64,000 nt of DNA from Pseudanabaena sp. FACHB-2040 (GCF_014696715.1 NZ_JACJQO010000001.1:331933-395932); one strand, 5' to 3'. Positions 52,078-60,704 are shown, counted from the stretch's first letter. The notes: a model not told the origin generated them from the letters alone. A program made the numbers and translations.

Positions 52078-54519
52078 ATGTACGTTGGCACTGCTTGGTT
52101 GAAAAAACGTCCGTGGCAGCTGCGATATGGGTTGGCGGTGATAACGACGGTGGTGTCGCTGCTGATTCGTCTTTTGCTGGTGCCGATCTTGGGGCTGGCT
52201 GGGCCGTTTTTGCTGTTTGCGCCGGCGATTATGCTGAGCGCCTGGTATGGCGGCTTTAAGCCGGGTCTGGTGGCGACAGCTTTGAGCTGTCTGCTGGCTA
52301 ACTATTTTTTGGTGGAGCACACCAACTCACTTGCGATCGCAACCCTCAGCGATTTGGTGCGTATGCTGGTGTTTGCGGTGATTGGGGTGCAGATTAGCTT
52401 TTTGAGCGGCAGGCTACTGTCGGAGCGGTGGCGGGCATTGGCCAGTGCGCGGCAGGCAGAGGCTGTGGCCGATTCTCTAGAGCGCAGTGAAAAGCGCTAC
52501 CGGCTGATGATCGAGAACGTGCGGGACTACGCTATTTACAGCCTAGATCCGGCAGGCTCTATCTTGAGCTGGAACAATGGGGCTGAGCGGCTGCAGGGGT
52601 ATGAGGCCAATGAGGTGATCGGGCGGCATTTTTCCTGCTTTTACGTGCCGGATGAGGTGGAGCAGGGGCTGCCCCAGCAGGCGCTAGATCAGGCTGCTGC
52701 CGAGGGGCGCTGGGAGCAGCAGGGCTGGCGGATGCGCAAGGATGGCTCCCGATTTTGGGCTGATATAGTGCTGACAGCCCTGTGGGATGAGACGGGTAGT
52801 TTGCGCGCGTTTTCTGAGGTGGTTCGCGATATTAGCGATCGCAAAGAGTCTGAAGAGCGGCTGCGCCAGTCTCTCTGCGAATTGACGGGGATGCAGTTTG
52901 CCTTAGACCAGGCAGCTATCTTAGCGATCACTGATTGTCAAGGAACTATTGAATACGTCAACGACAAATTCTGCGAAATCTCTAAATACAGCCGCGAGGA
53001 ACTGCTGGGGCAAAACCACCGCATTCTCAACTCGGGCTATCACCCCAAGGAATTCTTTCACCACCTCTGGTCTACCATTCGGCAGGGCCAGATCTGGTAC
53101 GGAGAAATCAAAAACCGGGCCAAAGACGGAACGATCTACTGGGTGAACACGACCATCGTGCCGTTTCTAGACGGGCAGGGCAGCCCTCACCAGTACATGG
53201 CGATTCGCTTTGATATTACCCCGCAGAAGCAGGCAGAGGCGGATCTGCAGGAGCTAAACGACAGCCTAGAAGCCCAAGTCAAAGAACGCACCGCCCAGCT
53301 GCGGCAGGCCCTCAGCTTCGAAGCCACGCTCAAGCGGATTACCGACAAAGTCAGAGATAGCCTGGATGAAAGCCAGATTTTGCAAACGGCGGTGCAGGCG
53401 CTGGGCGAGGGGCTGGGCGTGCGCAGCTGCAACGCTGCCCTCTATGACCTGGAGCAAAGCACGTCTACTATTTGCTACGAATACAGCACCTCTCTAATTC
53501 CCGTTAAGGGCCGAGTGGCCCAAATTGAGGTGTTTCCAGAGCTGTATCAGCCGCTGCTGGAGGGACAATACATTCAGTTCTGCAACATCGTGCCCAACCC
53601 GATTCGGGGCCGCGTTGCCATGCTGGCCTGCCCCATTTTTGACGACCAGGGGGTACTGGGCGATCTCTGGCTGATTAGCGATAAGGACTATGTTTTTCGG
53701 GAAAATGAGCTGAGGCTGGTGCAGCAGGTGGCGAACCAATGTGCGATCGCACTGCGTCAGGCCCACCTTTACCAGGAGGCCCAGACCCAGGTGCAGGCCC
53801 TAGAGCGCTTGAACTGGCTCAAAGACGACTTCTTAAGCACCGTCTCCCATGAGCTGCGAACCCCCGTTTCTAACATTAAGCTGTCTGTTCGTATGCTGGA
53901 GCTGGTGCTGAATCAGGAAGATGGGCTCAATGGCTCCCGGCAAAAAGCCCTGAAGTACCTGGAGATTTTGAAGAACGAATGCGAACGCGAGATCAGTCTG
54001 ATCAACGATCTGCTAGATCTGCAGCGGCTAGAGGCGGGCAAGCGGGCGCTAGACCTAGAAACAATCGCCGTTGACGATTGGCTCAAAGAACTCACGCAGC
54101 CTTTTAAGGAGCGGGCTCGCTCCCGCGAGCAAACCCTGGAGATCCGGCTGCCGCCCCAGACATTGCCGCCCCTAATGTCAGATATCCCGGCGCTGGAGCG
54201 GATTCTTTCGGAGCTGCTAAACAACGCCTGCAAGTACACGCCCCCCGGCGAAACTATCGAAATCAGCGTTGCCGCCCATTCAGACCTAATGCAGTTTATC
54301 GTCAGCAACTCAGGCGTTGAGATTCCGGCCCATGAGCTGTGCCGCATCTTCGACAAGTTTTACCGAGTACCCAACGGCGACCCCTGGAAGCAGGGCGGCA
54401 CTGGGCTGGGGCTGGCCCTGGTGCAAAAGCTGGCACAGCACCTAGGCGGAGACGTGCGCGCTAGCTGCAGCGCCAATCAAACGGCCTTTACCGTTGAAGT
54501 CGTCAATCAAGCGGTTTAG
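52078..54519 (+). CDS. Hybrid-sensor histidine kinase with DUF4118, PAS and GAF domains
   Basis: 813 residues from the ATG at 52078. An N-terminal DUF4118 four-helix membrane region (about 15-110), two PAS domains (about 135-265 and 280-385), a short coiled coil, a GAF domain (about 415-560), HisKA with SHELRTPVSNIKL near 590, and HATPase with LLNNACKYTPPG near 715 and GGTGLGLALVQKL near 775. It has no receiver domain. The first PAS has the LOV-unlike motif GAERLQGYEANEVIG. Signal unknown. Confidence 0.93.
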   Translation: MYVGTAWLKKRPWQLRYGLAVITTVVSLLIRLLLVPILGLAGPFLLFAPAIMLSAWYGGFKPGLVATALSCLLANYFLVEHTNSLAIATLSDLVRMLVFAVIGVQISFLSGRLLSERWRALASARQAEAVADSLERSEKRYRLMIENVRDYAIYSLDPAGSILSWNNGAERLQGYEANEVIGRHFSCFYVPDEVEQGLPQQALDQAAAEGRWEQQGWRMRKDGSRFWADIVLTALWDETGSLRAFSEVVRDISDRKESEERLRQSLCELTGMQFALDQAAILAITDCQGTIEYVNDKFCEISKYSREELLGQNHRILNSGYHPKEFFHHLWSTIRQGQIWYGEIKNRAKDGTIYWVNTTIVPFLDGQGSPHQYMAIRFDITPQKQAEADLQELNDSLEAQVKERTAQLRQALSFEATLKRITDKVRDSLDESQILQTAVQALGEGLGVRSCNAALYDLEQSTSTICYEYSTSLIPVKGRVAQIEVFPELYQPLLEGQYIQFCNIVPNPIRGRVAMLACPIFDDQGVLGDLWLISDKDYVFRENELRLVQQVANQCAIALRQAHLYQEAQTQVQALERLNWLKDDFLSTVSHELRTPVSNIKLSVRMLELVLNQEDGLNGSRQKALKYLEILKNECEREISLINDLLDLQRLEAGKRALDLETIAVDDWLKELTQPFKERARSREQTLEIRLPPQTLPPLMSDIPALERILSELLNNACKYTPPGETIEISVAAHSDLMQFIVSNSGVEIPAHELCRIFDKFYRVPNGDPWKQGGTGLGLALVQKLAQHLGGDVRASCSANQTAFTVEVVNQAV

Positions 54520-54524
54520 ACCCT

Positions 54525-55343
54525 TTAGGACTGAGCTAGCTTGGCTTTGGCCTGCTGCCATAGGGCCTCTAGCTCCTCTAGGGAATAGTCGGTCAAGGGC
54601 TTGCCGGCAACCGTTTCGACCTGCTCAAAGCGTTTGATAAAGCGGCGATTGGTGCCCTGCAAAGCGGCGGCGGGGTCTAGGTCGCACCAGCGAGCAATAT
54701 TGACCAGGCTAAAGAGCAGATCGCCCAGTTCAGCCTCCTGGTTTTCCTGAGGTTCGTGGGCCAAGGCGTGGCGAAACTCCTCTAGCTCTTCGTGGAACTT
54801 GTCCCACACGCCGTCGATATTTTCCCACTCAAAGCCTGCCTTGGCCGCTTTTTGAGAGATTTTCATGGCGGCCATCAGTGGCGGCAGGGTGCGGCTGTAC
54901 TTGCGCAGCTTGGGCGAGAGCTTGTTGGGTTCGTGGGGCACGCCTTTTTCCTGGGCCTTGATTTGCTCCCAGTTGCGGTGCACTTCATCGACACTCTGCA
55001 CCTCAATATCGCCAAACACATGGGGATGGCGGCGGATCAGCTTATCAGTAATGCCGTTGGCAACTGTAGCGAGATCAAAATTTCCGGCATCTGTCGCCAC
55101 CTGAGCCTGCAACACTACCTGAAGCAACAGGTCGCCAAGTTCTTCTGCGATCGCACCCTGCTCCCCTAGCTGAATTGCATCCACCACTTCATAGGCTTCT
55201 TCAATCACGTAGGGAATTAGGCTCTCTGGTGTCTGCTCTAAATCCCAAGGGCAGCCCGTTTCAGGGTGCCGCAGCTGAGCCACCACATCAATCAGCCGCT
55301 CCAGAGCAGCCAACACAGCTGAGCGGTCAAGTTGAAAAGCCAT
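54525..55343 (-). CDS. mazG: Nucleoside triphosphate pyrophosphohydrolase MazG
   Basis: 272 residues with two MazG modules. The first has CPWDLEQTPESLIPYVIEEAYEVVDAI, EELGDLLLQVVLQAQ near 65 and HPHVFGD; the second has KAGFEWENIDGVWDKFHEELEEF and ELGDLLFSLVNIARW near 205. The paired E-x-x-E and E-x-x-D metal motifs are present. It hydrolyses NTPs and helps purge aberrant nucleotides. It converges with the histidine kinase gene, 5 bp apart. Confidence 0.95.
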   Translation of the reverse strand: MAFQLDRSAVLAALERLIDVVAQLRHPETGCPWDLEQTPESLIPYVIEEAYEVVDAIQLGEQGAIAEELGDLLLQVVLQAQVATDAGNFDLATVANGITDKLIRRHPHVFGDIEVQSVDEVHRNWEQIKAQEKGVPHEPNKLSPKLRKYSRTLPPLMAAMKISQKAAKAGFEWENIDGVWDKFHEELEEFRHALAHEPQENQEAELGDLLFSLVNIARWCDLDPAAALQGTNRRFIKRFEQVETVAGKPLTDYSLEELEALWQQAKAKLAQS

Positions 55344-55427
55344 AGTGCTAGAGAGTGTTGCGAGTTGTTAGCTCCACTATGCCAGAAGAGGGAGGGAGAG
55401 TGGATGGGGGGATGGGGGATGGGTGCT

Positions 55428-55892
55428 TCACTCTAAAAACACCCATTTGGCAAACGTGGCGGCCTGCCCCAGCTGGGTGCCTGCTGCATCGGTCACGTTC
55501 CAGAGGGCGGCTTGCTCAATGCGAAAGCGGCGGCCTTGGCTGGAGATACGGATGCCTTGGTAGTTATCGACGTAGCCTTGGTGGGTTAGCTGGGCCAGCA
55601 TTTGGGCGCGATCGTCGCGGTGCATGGGCTCGGCGCTGAGGCGAGAGGGCATTTGGGTGAAGGTGGGCCAGTCCATTTCCCAGAGGTCGAGGGCGGTTTG
55701 GTTGGCGTAGTTGAAGATGGGGTCGCTCTGGGTGCCGTGGGAGACGAGAGCAAAGGGAGCGTGAAAGAGCTGGTCGGCCTGTTTGTGGGGGGTGCTTGGG
55801 GCAATCAGGTCCTGGCCCAGGTAGTGGCGATAGCTGGTGAGTAGGGTGGTGGCCCAGTCGATCTGCTGGGGGGTCTGCGGGTAGTCGTTCAT
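55428..55892 (-). CDS. MEKHLA domain protein
   Basis: 154 residues spanning a MEKHLA domain, a PAS-related fold: LFHAPFALVSHGTQSDPIFNYANQTALDLWEMDW near residue 45 and NYQGIRISSQGRRFRIEQAALWNV near 115. Bacterial members are small soluble proteins of unknown function. Its ATG overlaps the stop of the DUF2227 gene (4 bp), so the two are translationally coupled. Confidence 0.9.
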   Translation of the reverse strand: MNDYPQTPQQIDWATTLLTSYRHYLGQDLIAPSTPHKQADQLFHAPFALVSHGTQSDPIFNYANQTALDLWEMDWPTFTQMPSRLSAEPMHRDDRAQMLAQLTHQGYVDNYQGIRISSQGRRFRIEQAALWNVTDAAGTQLGQAATFAKWVFLE

Positions 55893-56446
55893 CGGCGTTT
55901 ACGGGAGCGGGGTTTGCGGGGGGTAGTTTTGCGGCGGCTGGTTTTGCGCTTTTTGGGCTTGAGGCTGGAGACGAGCCAGTCGCTGGTGTAGTGGCTTAGC
56001 GCTCCCAGCTCTAGCCCTACTAGCAGGGCTAGCCACTGGGGCCAGTAGCGTTGCAGCCCCTGACTCAGGTTGGTGCGCAGGTCGTTCCAGGTGAGGGCGG
56101 TGTGGCCCAGGTAGTTGAGCAGGCTAATCGCCAGGAGGCTAAACAGGGCAACCCACAGAGAAAAGTACAGAACTCGCACTACGGTGCCAATGATAGGCCC
56201 GTGGGAGTAGGGGGAGCGGTGCCGGAGCTGGCCCCGGTAGGGCAGCCAGATCCACCGCAGCCAGCCCCAGCGCTTGTACTGCACTGAGTGAATGTCGAGG
56301 TCGGGGCCAAAGACCCAGCCGCCTAGCAAAAAGCCGCAGCAGACAATGGCGGTGAGCCAGCCGTCGAGGGTAATGCGAAAAGCGGCCAGCACCACGAGGG
56401 GCAGGCTCCAGAGGGTGATGCGATCGTGGGTGCGTCCGGAGGGCAT
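55889..56446 (-). CDS. DUF2227 metal-binding membrane protein
   Basis: 185 residues. PSGRTHDRITLWSLPL with an N-terminal His, FGPDLDIHSVQYKRWG near 47, and RGQLRHRSPYSHGPIIG near 72 give the His/Asp ligands of the DUF2227 family, with three membrane segments between. The last 20 residues are strongly basic (KPKKRKTSRRK). Function unknown. First gene of a two-gene unit with the MEKHLA gene. Confidence 0.88.
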   Translation of the reverse strand: MPSGRTHDRITLWSLPLVVLAAFRITLDGWLTAIVCCGFLLGGWVFGPDLDIHSVQYKRWGWLRWIWLPYRGQLRHRSPYSHGPIIGTVVRVLYFSLWVALFSLLAISLLNYLGHTALTWNDLRTNLSQGLQRYWPQWLALLVGLELGALSHYTSDWLVSSLKPKKRKTSRRKTTPRKPRSRKRR

Positions 56447-56575
56447 GGAAACAGGTGTATCAGCCTGTTTGGATTAACGCAAGCTTTGGGGCAAAAAATT
56501 TCTGAAAAATCTTTTTGCCAATTTTTTTTCAGAATGTTCGTATTGTCTGCTACGATATGAAATCGTGAAACACGC

Positions 56576-56648
<73 letters not shown>

Positions 56649-56737
56649 TCCAGTCCCCGCGCTAAACAAGCACTAAGCTAGCTTTCTGGGGTCACATCTC
56701 CAGATACTATTAGATTTTTAGGCCGAATTGTAGCCCC

Positions 56738-56783
56738 AAAAAGTGGCCCCACATTACACGTTTGTAATGTGGGGCCACTTTTT
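56738..56783. terminator. Bidirectional terminator with 21-bp perfect stem
   Basis: The left arm 56738-56758 (AAAAAGTGGCCCCACATTACA) pairs perfectly with 56763-56783 around a 4-base loop. The outer A5/T5 ends make a terminator on both strands, serving the HNH gene on minus and anything read through tRNA-Val on plus. Confidence 0.85.
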
Positions 56784-56795
56784 GTCGTTTGTGCC

Positions 56796-57323
56796 TCAGG
56801 CGATGTGTTTCCAGGTCAGGCGTTTCACAACTCCATAGATAGCTCCACGGGAGCCGCCAAACTTCTCAAGCAGCATAGCTACAGTCCAGTCATGCTCATC
56901 GTGCAGATGCCTCATCTCACATACCTGATGCTCTAAGTATCGGCTCCGGGAATGCGCATCACCCTTGCAGACACCCACGACGCGGTTGTGCCCCTTCTGG
57001 AAGGCATCCCGATTATTATCTCCTACCGTCCCAGTTGAGAGGTGGTTGGGGTTAACACAGCTCGGCCTATCACATGAGTGCAGAACTAACAGTTTGCATT
57101 CAGGGTCAAAGGTGGGGTCACTTAGGGCTAGTGATAGTCTGTGTGCTACGACAATCTTCCTTAGCACCTTGAACATCAACTTCCCGTAGCCCTGGCTGTT
57201 CTTGGAGCCTACCCAGTCCCAGCAATCGTTCGGCCCAGCTACGCAAACCTTAGGCCAAAATCTACGTTCCCATTCTTCAATAGGGAGTTCAACCCCGTTC
57301 AGGGTCAACATCGAATTATTCAT
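56796..57323 (-). CDS. HNH endonuclease (phage/homing type)
   Basis: 175 residues from the ATG at 57323 (MNNSMLTLNGVELPIEEWE); a TTG at 57359 is possible. The HNH_3-type core is CWDWVGSKNSQGYGKLMF near 30, VVAHRLSLAL, LLVLHSCDRPSCVNPNHLSTGT near 82 and DNNRDAFQKGH. A C-terminal helix-turn-helix-like segment (WTVAMLLEKFGGSRGAIYGVVKRL) probably contacts DNA. Such free-standing nucleases are typical of phages and plasmids. A second, different HNH gene lies just upstream. Confidence 0.88.
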   Translation of the reverse strand: MNNSMLTLNGVELPIEEWERRFWPKVCVAGPNDCWDWVGSKNSQGYGKLMFKVLRKIVVAHRLSLALSDPTFDPECKLLVLHSCDRPSCVNPNHLSTGTVGDNNRDAFQKGHNRVVGVCKGDAHSRSRYLEHQVCEMRHLHDEHDWTVAMLLEKFGGSRGAIYGVVKRLTWKHIA

Positions 57324-57348
57324 CTCAATCACCAAAAGTTGTAAGGGA

Positions 57349-57379
57349 AAACCGGACAAGTGTAGAGACTGTCCGGTTT
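57349..57379 (-). terminator. Hairpin between the two HNH genes
   Basis: A 10-bp perfect stem AAACCGGACA/TGTCCGGTTT with an 11-base loop lies 41 bp past the second HNH stop on the minus strand, followed on that strand by a short TCCC run. It probably separates the two transcripts. Confidence 0.5.
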
Positions 57380-57419
57380 GTGTGTGCCTATTCTAGATAC
57401 TGCGGGATCGATCGTGGGC

Positions 57420-57923
57420 CTAGCTGGGCACCCAAACATCTGTATGCCGTCGCCCTTGACGAATCGCCCGGATAGCTGCGGGAGTGCACCAGCCAGTAAC
57501 GCGGGAGATTTCGGATGCAGTCATGAACTTGAGCATGATTTTAATCAGCACCACCTTGCCATACTCCAACTTGCTATTACTTACGCCAGCCGCAATACGG
57601 TCGGCAGTATTCTCAGCGGGGGTACCGGCATACAAGTGGTCGGGCCTCCAGCAAGCTTTGTTGTTACAGCGGTGTAAAACCCACCTATCTGCGGGGATAC
57701 CCCCGTTGTAGTAGGCGTAGCTCAGCCGATGCATGCGACTATCCTTGCCGTAGATGTTCATGATCCCGTATCCGTCGGGGTCACGTCTGTGGTATTCCCA
57801 GCACCCACACTCGGGTTGACCCTTGATCAAATCCACTAGCTTGGCGGCAAAGTAAGCCACAGGCTGCTGCTCACAGGGAAGCTGTTTGATGGCGAGAGAG
57901 GTTTCAATTTTGATGTTTGACAT
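57420..57923 (-). CDS. HNH endonuclease with C-terminal HTH
   Basis: 167 residues. The HNH_3 core is CGCWEYHRRDPDGYGIMNIYG near 40, MHRLSYAYYNGG near 64, WVLHRCNNKACWRPDHLYAGTPAEN near 80, with the nuclease His and Asn in place. The C-terminus (TASEISRVTGWCTPAAIRAIRQG) resembles a NUMOD/HTH module. It is only distantly like its neighbour, so this is not a recent duplication. Confidence 0.9.
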   Translation of the reverse strand: MSNIKIETSLAIKQLPCEQQPVAYFAAKLVDLIKGQPECGCWEYHRRDPDGYGIMNIYGKDSRMHRLSYAYYNGGIPADRWVLHRCNNKACWRPDHLYAGTPAENTADRIAAGVSNSKLEYGKVVLIKIMLKFMTASEISRVTGWCTPAAIRAIRQGRRHTDVWVPS

Positions 57924-58040
57924 AGTCTTGCCTAGTTACTCCTAAAAGGTCTATAGTTAAGAGTTAACCATTTTGTCTCTATCACAATCTGTGCAGGTTT
58001 TGTTGGGGTGTGTCGCTCCCCGATAAAAGTATTGACAAAG

Positions 58041-58065
58041 AAAAACCCTAGCTACATTGCTAGGG
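58041..58065 (-). terminator. Terminator of the DUF4230 gene
   Basis: On the minus strand, stem CCCTAGC/GCTAGGG with a 6-base loop is followed by TTTTTCTTTG. It lies about 40 bp past the gene's stop. Confidence 0.8.
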
Positions 58066-58106
58066 CTTCGGTGTGTTCCCAAGATCTTGTTTTAGCCAGA
58101 CGAGAA

Positions 58107-58754
58107 TTAGCTGCAGTTCTCAGCAGGGGATTGAACCACATTTACTTCAGTGGCTCCGGCACTCATGAGCATCTGCTGCAGAATAGATTCGGCCCGACCC
58201 GCAGCATGGCTAAGGACATCAATCTCACAAGCTTTCTTCTCAATCTCTCTTAACGCCTGCTCCTGTACCTGGCCAACCTGTAGGTGGGCAATATCCGGGC
58301 CTAGTAGGCTGCGGTCGTAGTTGAGTACCCGGCTCTTCTTGATATCAATCTTGCTGTCGAGCATCTTAGCGGGCGGAAGCGTGACCGTAACAGACGTACC
58401 GACTACCTCGAAGCTCTCTTCAGTCAACTGACTGAGGTCTACACCCGCAGCTACAGCACCATAGGCTTGATAAATCAGCTGGGTAGAGCCAACACCAATC
58501 CCCAGAATCTTAAGGTTATTTTCGATTGGCATGGTGGTTTCAGCGTGGAAAACAGTGGTAGTGAGTTGGCTGGAATCCTGCATCTCTTTGATGAGGATGC
58601 TTGGTACCTCAAATTTTGGCTCCTCCACCTGTGCCAGAGCGGGGAGGGTGGGTAGAGCCTTGAGTGGGCTATTGGGCATGTGGGTGAAAGCGGCGACTCC
58701 GGCGACGACAGCGACGGCAGTTGTGGCAGGGGCGATGACTAAGGCTTTAAGCAT
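58107..58754 (-). CDS. DUF4230 domain protein, membrane anchored
   Basis: 216 residues from the ATG at 58754, preceded by GAGGAG. An N-terminal membrane segment (LVIAPATTAVAVVAGVAAF) is followed by the DUF4230 region: STQLIYQAYGAVAAGVDLSQL near 85, VGTSVTVTLPPAKMLDSKID near 112, and a C-terminal helical stretch AREIEKKA-like to AGATEVNVV. DUF4230 proteins are anchored and of unknown function. Its promoter lies in the phased repeat array at 58851-58973, so it may be under the control of the partition protein. Confidence 0.85.
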   Translation of the reverse strand: MLKALVIAPATTAVAVVAGVAAFTHMPNSPLKALPTLPALAQVEEPKFEVPSILIKEMQDSSQLTTTVFHAETTMPIENNLKILGIGVGSTQLIYQAYGAVAAGVDLSQLTEESFEVVGTSVTVTLPPAKMLDSKIDIKKSRVLNYDRSLLGPDIAHLQVGQVQEQALREIEKKACEIDVLSHAAGRAESILQQMLMSAGATEVNVVQSPAENCS

Positions 58755-58850
58755 ACGGGCTCCTCTGTGGCTATATCGGCATACTCCCACTCAGCACAGG
58801 CGTAAATCTGTGCAAGCTTTTGCAAGCCACTAGCAGGGTGAACCCAGATT

Positions 58851-58973
58851 GCTTCTATATGAACCTATTTATTTCTAGATGTTTTTAAATGCTTCTATTT
58901 GCATCAGATAGAAGCATTTAACTTCTAGTAAAAACATCTAGCTTTATCTAGATTCTAATAGAAGCAAGTAGAA
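58851..58973. repeat. 10-bp-phased TTCTA/TAGAA repeat array A (candidate centromere)
   Basis: TTCTA begins at 58853, 58873, 58893, 58923 and 58953 (steps 20, 20, 30, 30) and TAGAA at 58909, 58959 and 58969 (steps 50, 10). All same-strand copies therefore sit on one helical face. The copies are embedded in nested inverted repeats (CTAGATGTTTTTA with its complement; AAATGCTTCTAT with its complement). It is downstream of the ParR-like gene and upstream of the DUF4230 gene. Confidence 0.7.
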
Positions 58974-59037
58974 CACCTCCATTCGCAGCCGAGGGCAGGC
59001 CCCAGGGCCAGGGCATGCTGTAGCCCTTCAATGAAGA

Positions 59038-59060
59038 AGCCCCAGTCATAGACCGGGGCT
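59038..59060 (-). terminator. Terminator-like hairpin after the ParR-like gene
   Basis: On the minus strand AGCCCCGGTC pairs with GACTGGGGCT (one G-T), followed by TCTTCATT. It ends the two-gene partition operon 32 bp past its stop. Confidence 0.6.
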
Positions 59061-59091
59061 AACTAAGCTTCTCTCTCATCTCTTTGGCTCT

Positions 59092-59478
59092 TTAGAGACC
59101 TAGGCTGTCGAACAGCGCAGTTCCGTCAATCTCTTCATCGGGCGGGGGCGGCTTGGGAGCTGCCTTTTTGGTCTTAGCCTTAGGCGGGGCTTCTGGTTCA
59201 GGGTCTGCTACTGGGGCTGGTGTTGTGGCCTTAGGTGTGGGAGTGTAAACCTCACCACTCATCAGGGCCTGCATCTCTCTCTTCGCAGTGATCGCGTCCT
59301 GCACCTCTCCTTTAATCGCTTGGGCTCCAACCCTGAGCACATAACTCAGGGCGTCACTGGCGCTTGTTAGATTTAGGGCCTCTGCGATGAACTCAAGGAG
59401 CTTAAACTCTTCTTCGGTAAGGCGGGTGGTGCGGGTGCGCTGGATCTTGCTCGCCTTGCGGCCTTTGTAATTACTCAT
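59092..59478 (-). CDS. ParR-like adaptor/DNA-binding partner of the actin-like protein
   Basis: 128 residues in three parts. Residues 10-55 (RTRTTRLTEEEFKLLEFIAEALNL...) look like a ribbon-helix-helix DNA-binding domain, residues 70-110 are a Pro/Ala/Lys linker, and the end is an acidic-hydrophobic peptide (DEEIDGTALFDSLGL). That is the layout of ParR/StbB adaptors, which bind iterons with the N-terminus and filament ends with the C-terminus. Its ATG overlaps the actin gene's stop (TAATG). Family assignment is from architecture, not a close match. Confidence 0.7.
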   Translation of the reverse strand: MSNYKGRKASKIQRTRTTRLTEEEFKLLEFIAEALNLTSASDALSYVLRVGAQAIKGEVQDAITAKREMQALMSGEVYTPTPKATTPAPVADPEPEAPPKAKTKKAAPKPPPPDEEIDGTALFDSLGL

Positions 59479-60497
59479 TAAGCGGCTACCTGTAGTTGCT
59501 GAGCGATCATCGATTCAATGTTGGCAAGCTCGGGATGCTCTGGAATGTAGATTCCAGGCTTGCCAGCTAGTGTCTCCGCCAGTAGATTGGCGCAACCGCC
59601 GACCAGCACAATGCCCTTGGTATTGGGGATGTGAGCGCGGAAGCGGCGCTTCATCTCGCTGAGGATGCTTGTGTACCACTCACCTAAAAGCTCTTCGTAC
59701 ACGTCATTCCAGTGCTGAGCAGGTTCTTCGTGGTAGCAGTGGGTGCCGCTGGCGATACCTTCCATAATCACTGCTAGAGAAGGGGTGTCACCAATGCGGT
59801 CGGCAACCAACTGATTCTTTGCAATCTCAGTAGCTAGCGCGACACCGCCCCGACCCTCACAGCTAGTGGCTTCGATGATTTCATTGGAAGAATCAATCAT
59901 CAAGCCATTGGCAGTGTTGCCGCCCAGGTCAATCAGCATGATGTTGCCTTTTGCTGAAACTTGGCCTTCTTCACGGGCTGCAACAAGAGAGGCATAACCT
60001 TCGTACTGAGGGTCTTCAGGGCTGATAGTGACTTCCATGTCTTGCCCATTGCGCGTGAACTGGAAGGTGCCAGTCAGTGCCTGCTTGAAGACCTCACCGT
60101 AGGTGCGGCCACTGGAGTGCTCCAGGTCAGGGTTGGGTAGGGCCCATCGCAGGATAACGGAGTACTTGGTCTGGTCATGCAGCGGGCGGAGAGTGGCGAG
60201 AACAGAGCAGATGAAAACATTGACATCTGAGATTTTGTTCTCCACTGCAGACGCCTGCTTGCGGCTGTAGGAATGAGCTTTATCACCGAAGTGATACTTG
60301 TGGCCCTTCCACTCCACTAGAGGGTTCAAGTCATCAGCTCTAAGGACACGGGTACCGGCAGTAACTCGGGCGCGCATGGAGCGGAAGTAACGAGGTGCAT
60401 CATCAAAGTTGTTAGTGATGGCATAGGTGGAGTAGTTGCCGATATCCACGGTATGGAGGATTGCGGCAGAAGGAACGGTTTTGGTTTTTGCAGGCAT
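59478..60497 (-). CDS. ParM/StbA-like actin-family ATPase
   Basis: 339 residues from the ATG at 60497 (MPAKTKTVPSAAIL). The actin-fold motifs are VDIGNYST near residue 16 (phosphate 1), LIDLGGNTANGLMI near 205 (phosphate 2) and KGIVLVGGCANLLAETLAG near 300 (adenosine). The spacing matches plasmid ParM/Alp proteins more than MreB, FtsA or DnaK. It should form filaments that push or pull plasmid copies apart. It is coupled to the ParR-like gene downstream, and its own upstream region carries phased repeat array B. Confidence 0.85.
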   Translation of the reverse strand: MPAKTKTVPSAAILHTVDIGNYSTYAITNNFDDAPRYFRSMRARVTAGTRVLRADDLNPLVEWKGHKYHFGDKAHSYSRKQASAVENKISDVNVFICSVLATLRPLHDQTKYSVILRWALPNPDLEHSSGRTYGEVFKQALTGTFQFTRNGQDMEVTISPEDPQYEGYASLVAAREEGQVSAKGNIMLIDLGGNTANGLMIDSSNEIIEATSCEGRGGVALATEIAKNQLVADRIGDTPSLAVIMEGIASGTHCYHEEPAQHWNDVYEELLGEWYTSILSEMKRRFRAHIPNTKGIVLVGGCANLLAETLAGKPGIYIPEHPELANIESMIAQQLQVAA

Positions 60498-60541
60498 AGT
60501 CTTGGTTGTTTTTAACTCTATGTTCTTATTATAAATTCTTT

Positions 60542-60647
60542 TAGAATCAAGAAGTGTGCAAAACGTTTCTATTTGATGCAAATAGGTTTATATAAATGAA
60601 ATTAGATTTATATGGATTTATCTAGTTTCAAATAGAAACATATAGAA
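60542..60647. repeat. 10-bp-phased repeat array B upstream of parM-like gene (candidate centromere/operator)
   Basis: TAGAA begins at 60542, 60633 and 60643, TTCTA at 60567, and TTTAT at 60587, 60607 and 60617 (steps 20, 10). GTTTCTATTTG (60566) faces CAAATAGAAAC (60629) as an inverted pair. The core motif is the same as in array A. It covers the promoter region of the partition operon, as parC does in plasmid R1. Confidence 0.65.
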
Positions 60648-60653
60648 GCTAAT

Positions 60654-60679
60654 AAAAAACCCGGCCATTGCTGACCGGG
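60654..60679 (-). terminator. Strong terminator of the wall hydrolase gene
   Basis: On the minus strand, an 8-pair stem CCCGGTCA/TGGCCGGG with a GCAA tetraloop is followed by TTTTTTATT, 26 bp past the stop. Confidence 0.9.
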
Positions 60680-60704
60680 CTGTGTGGTTCTTTCAAAACA
60701 GAAC

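Noticed and set aside
55388..55423. G-rich tract upstream of mazG as a regulatory element
   Set aside because: It belongs to the purine-rich spacer repeats seen at several places and has no feature of its own.
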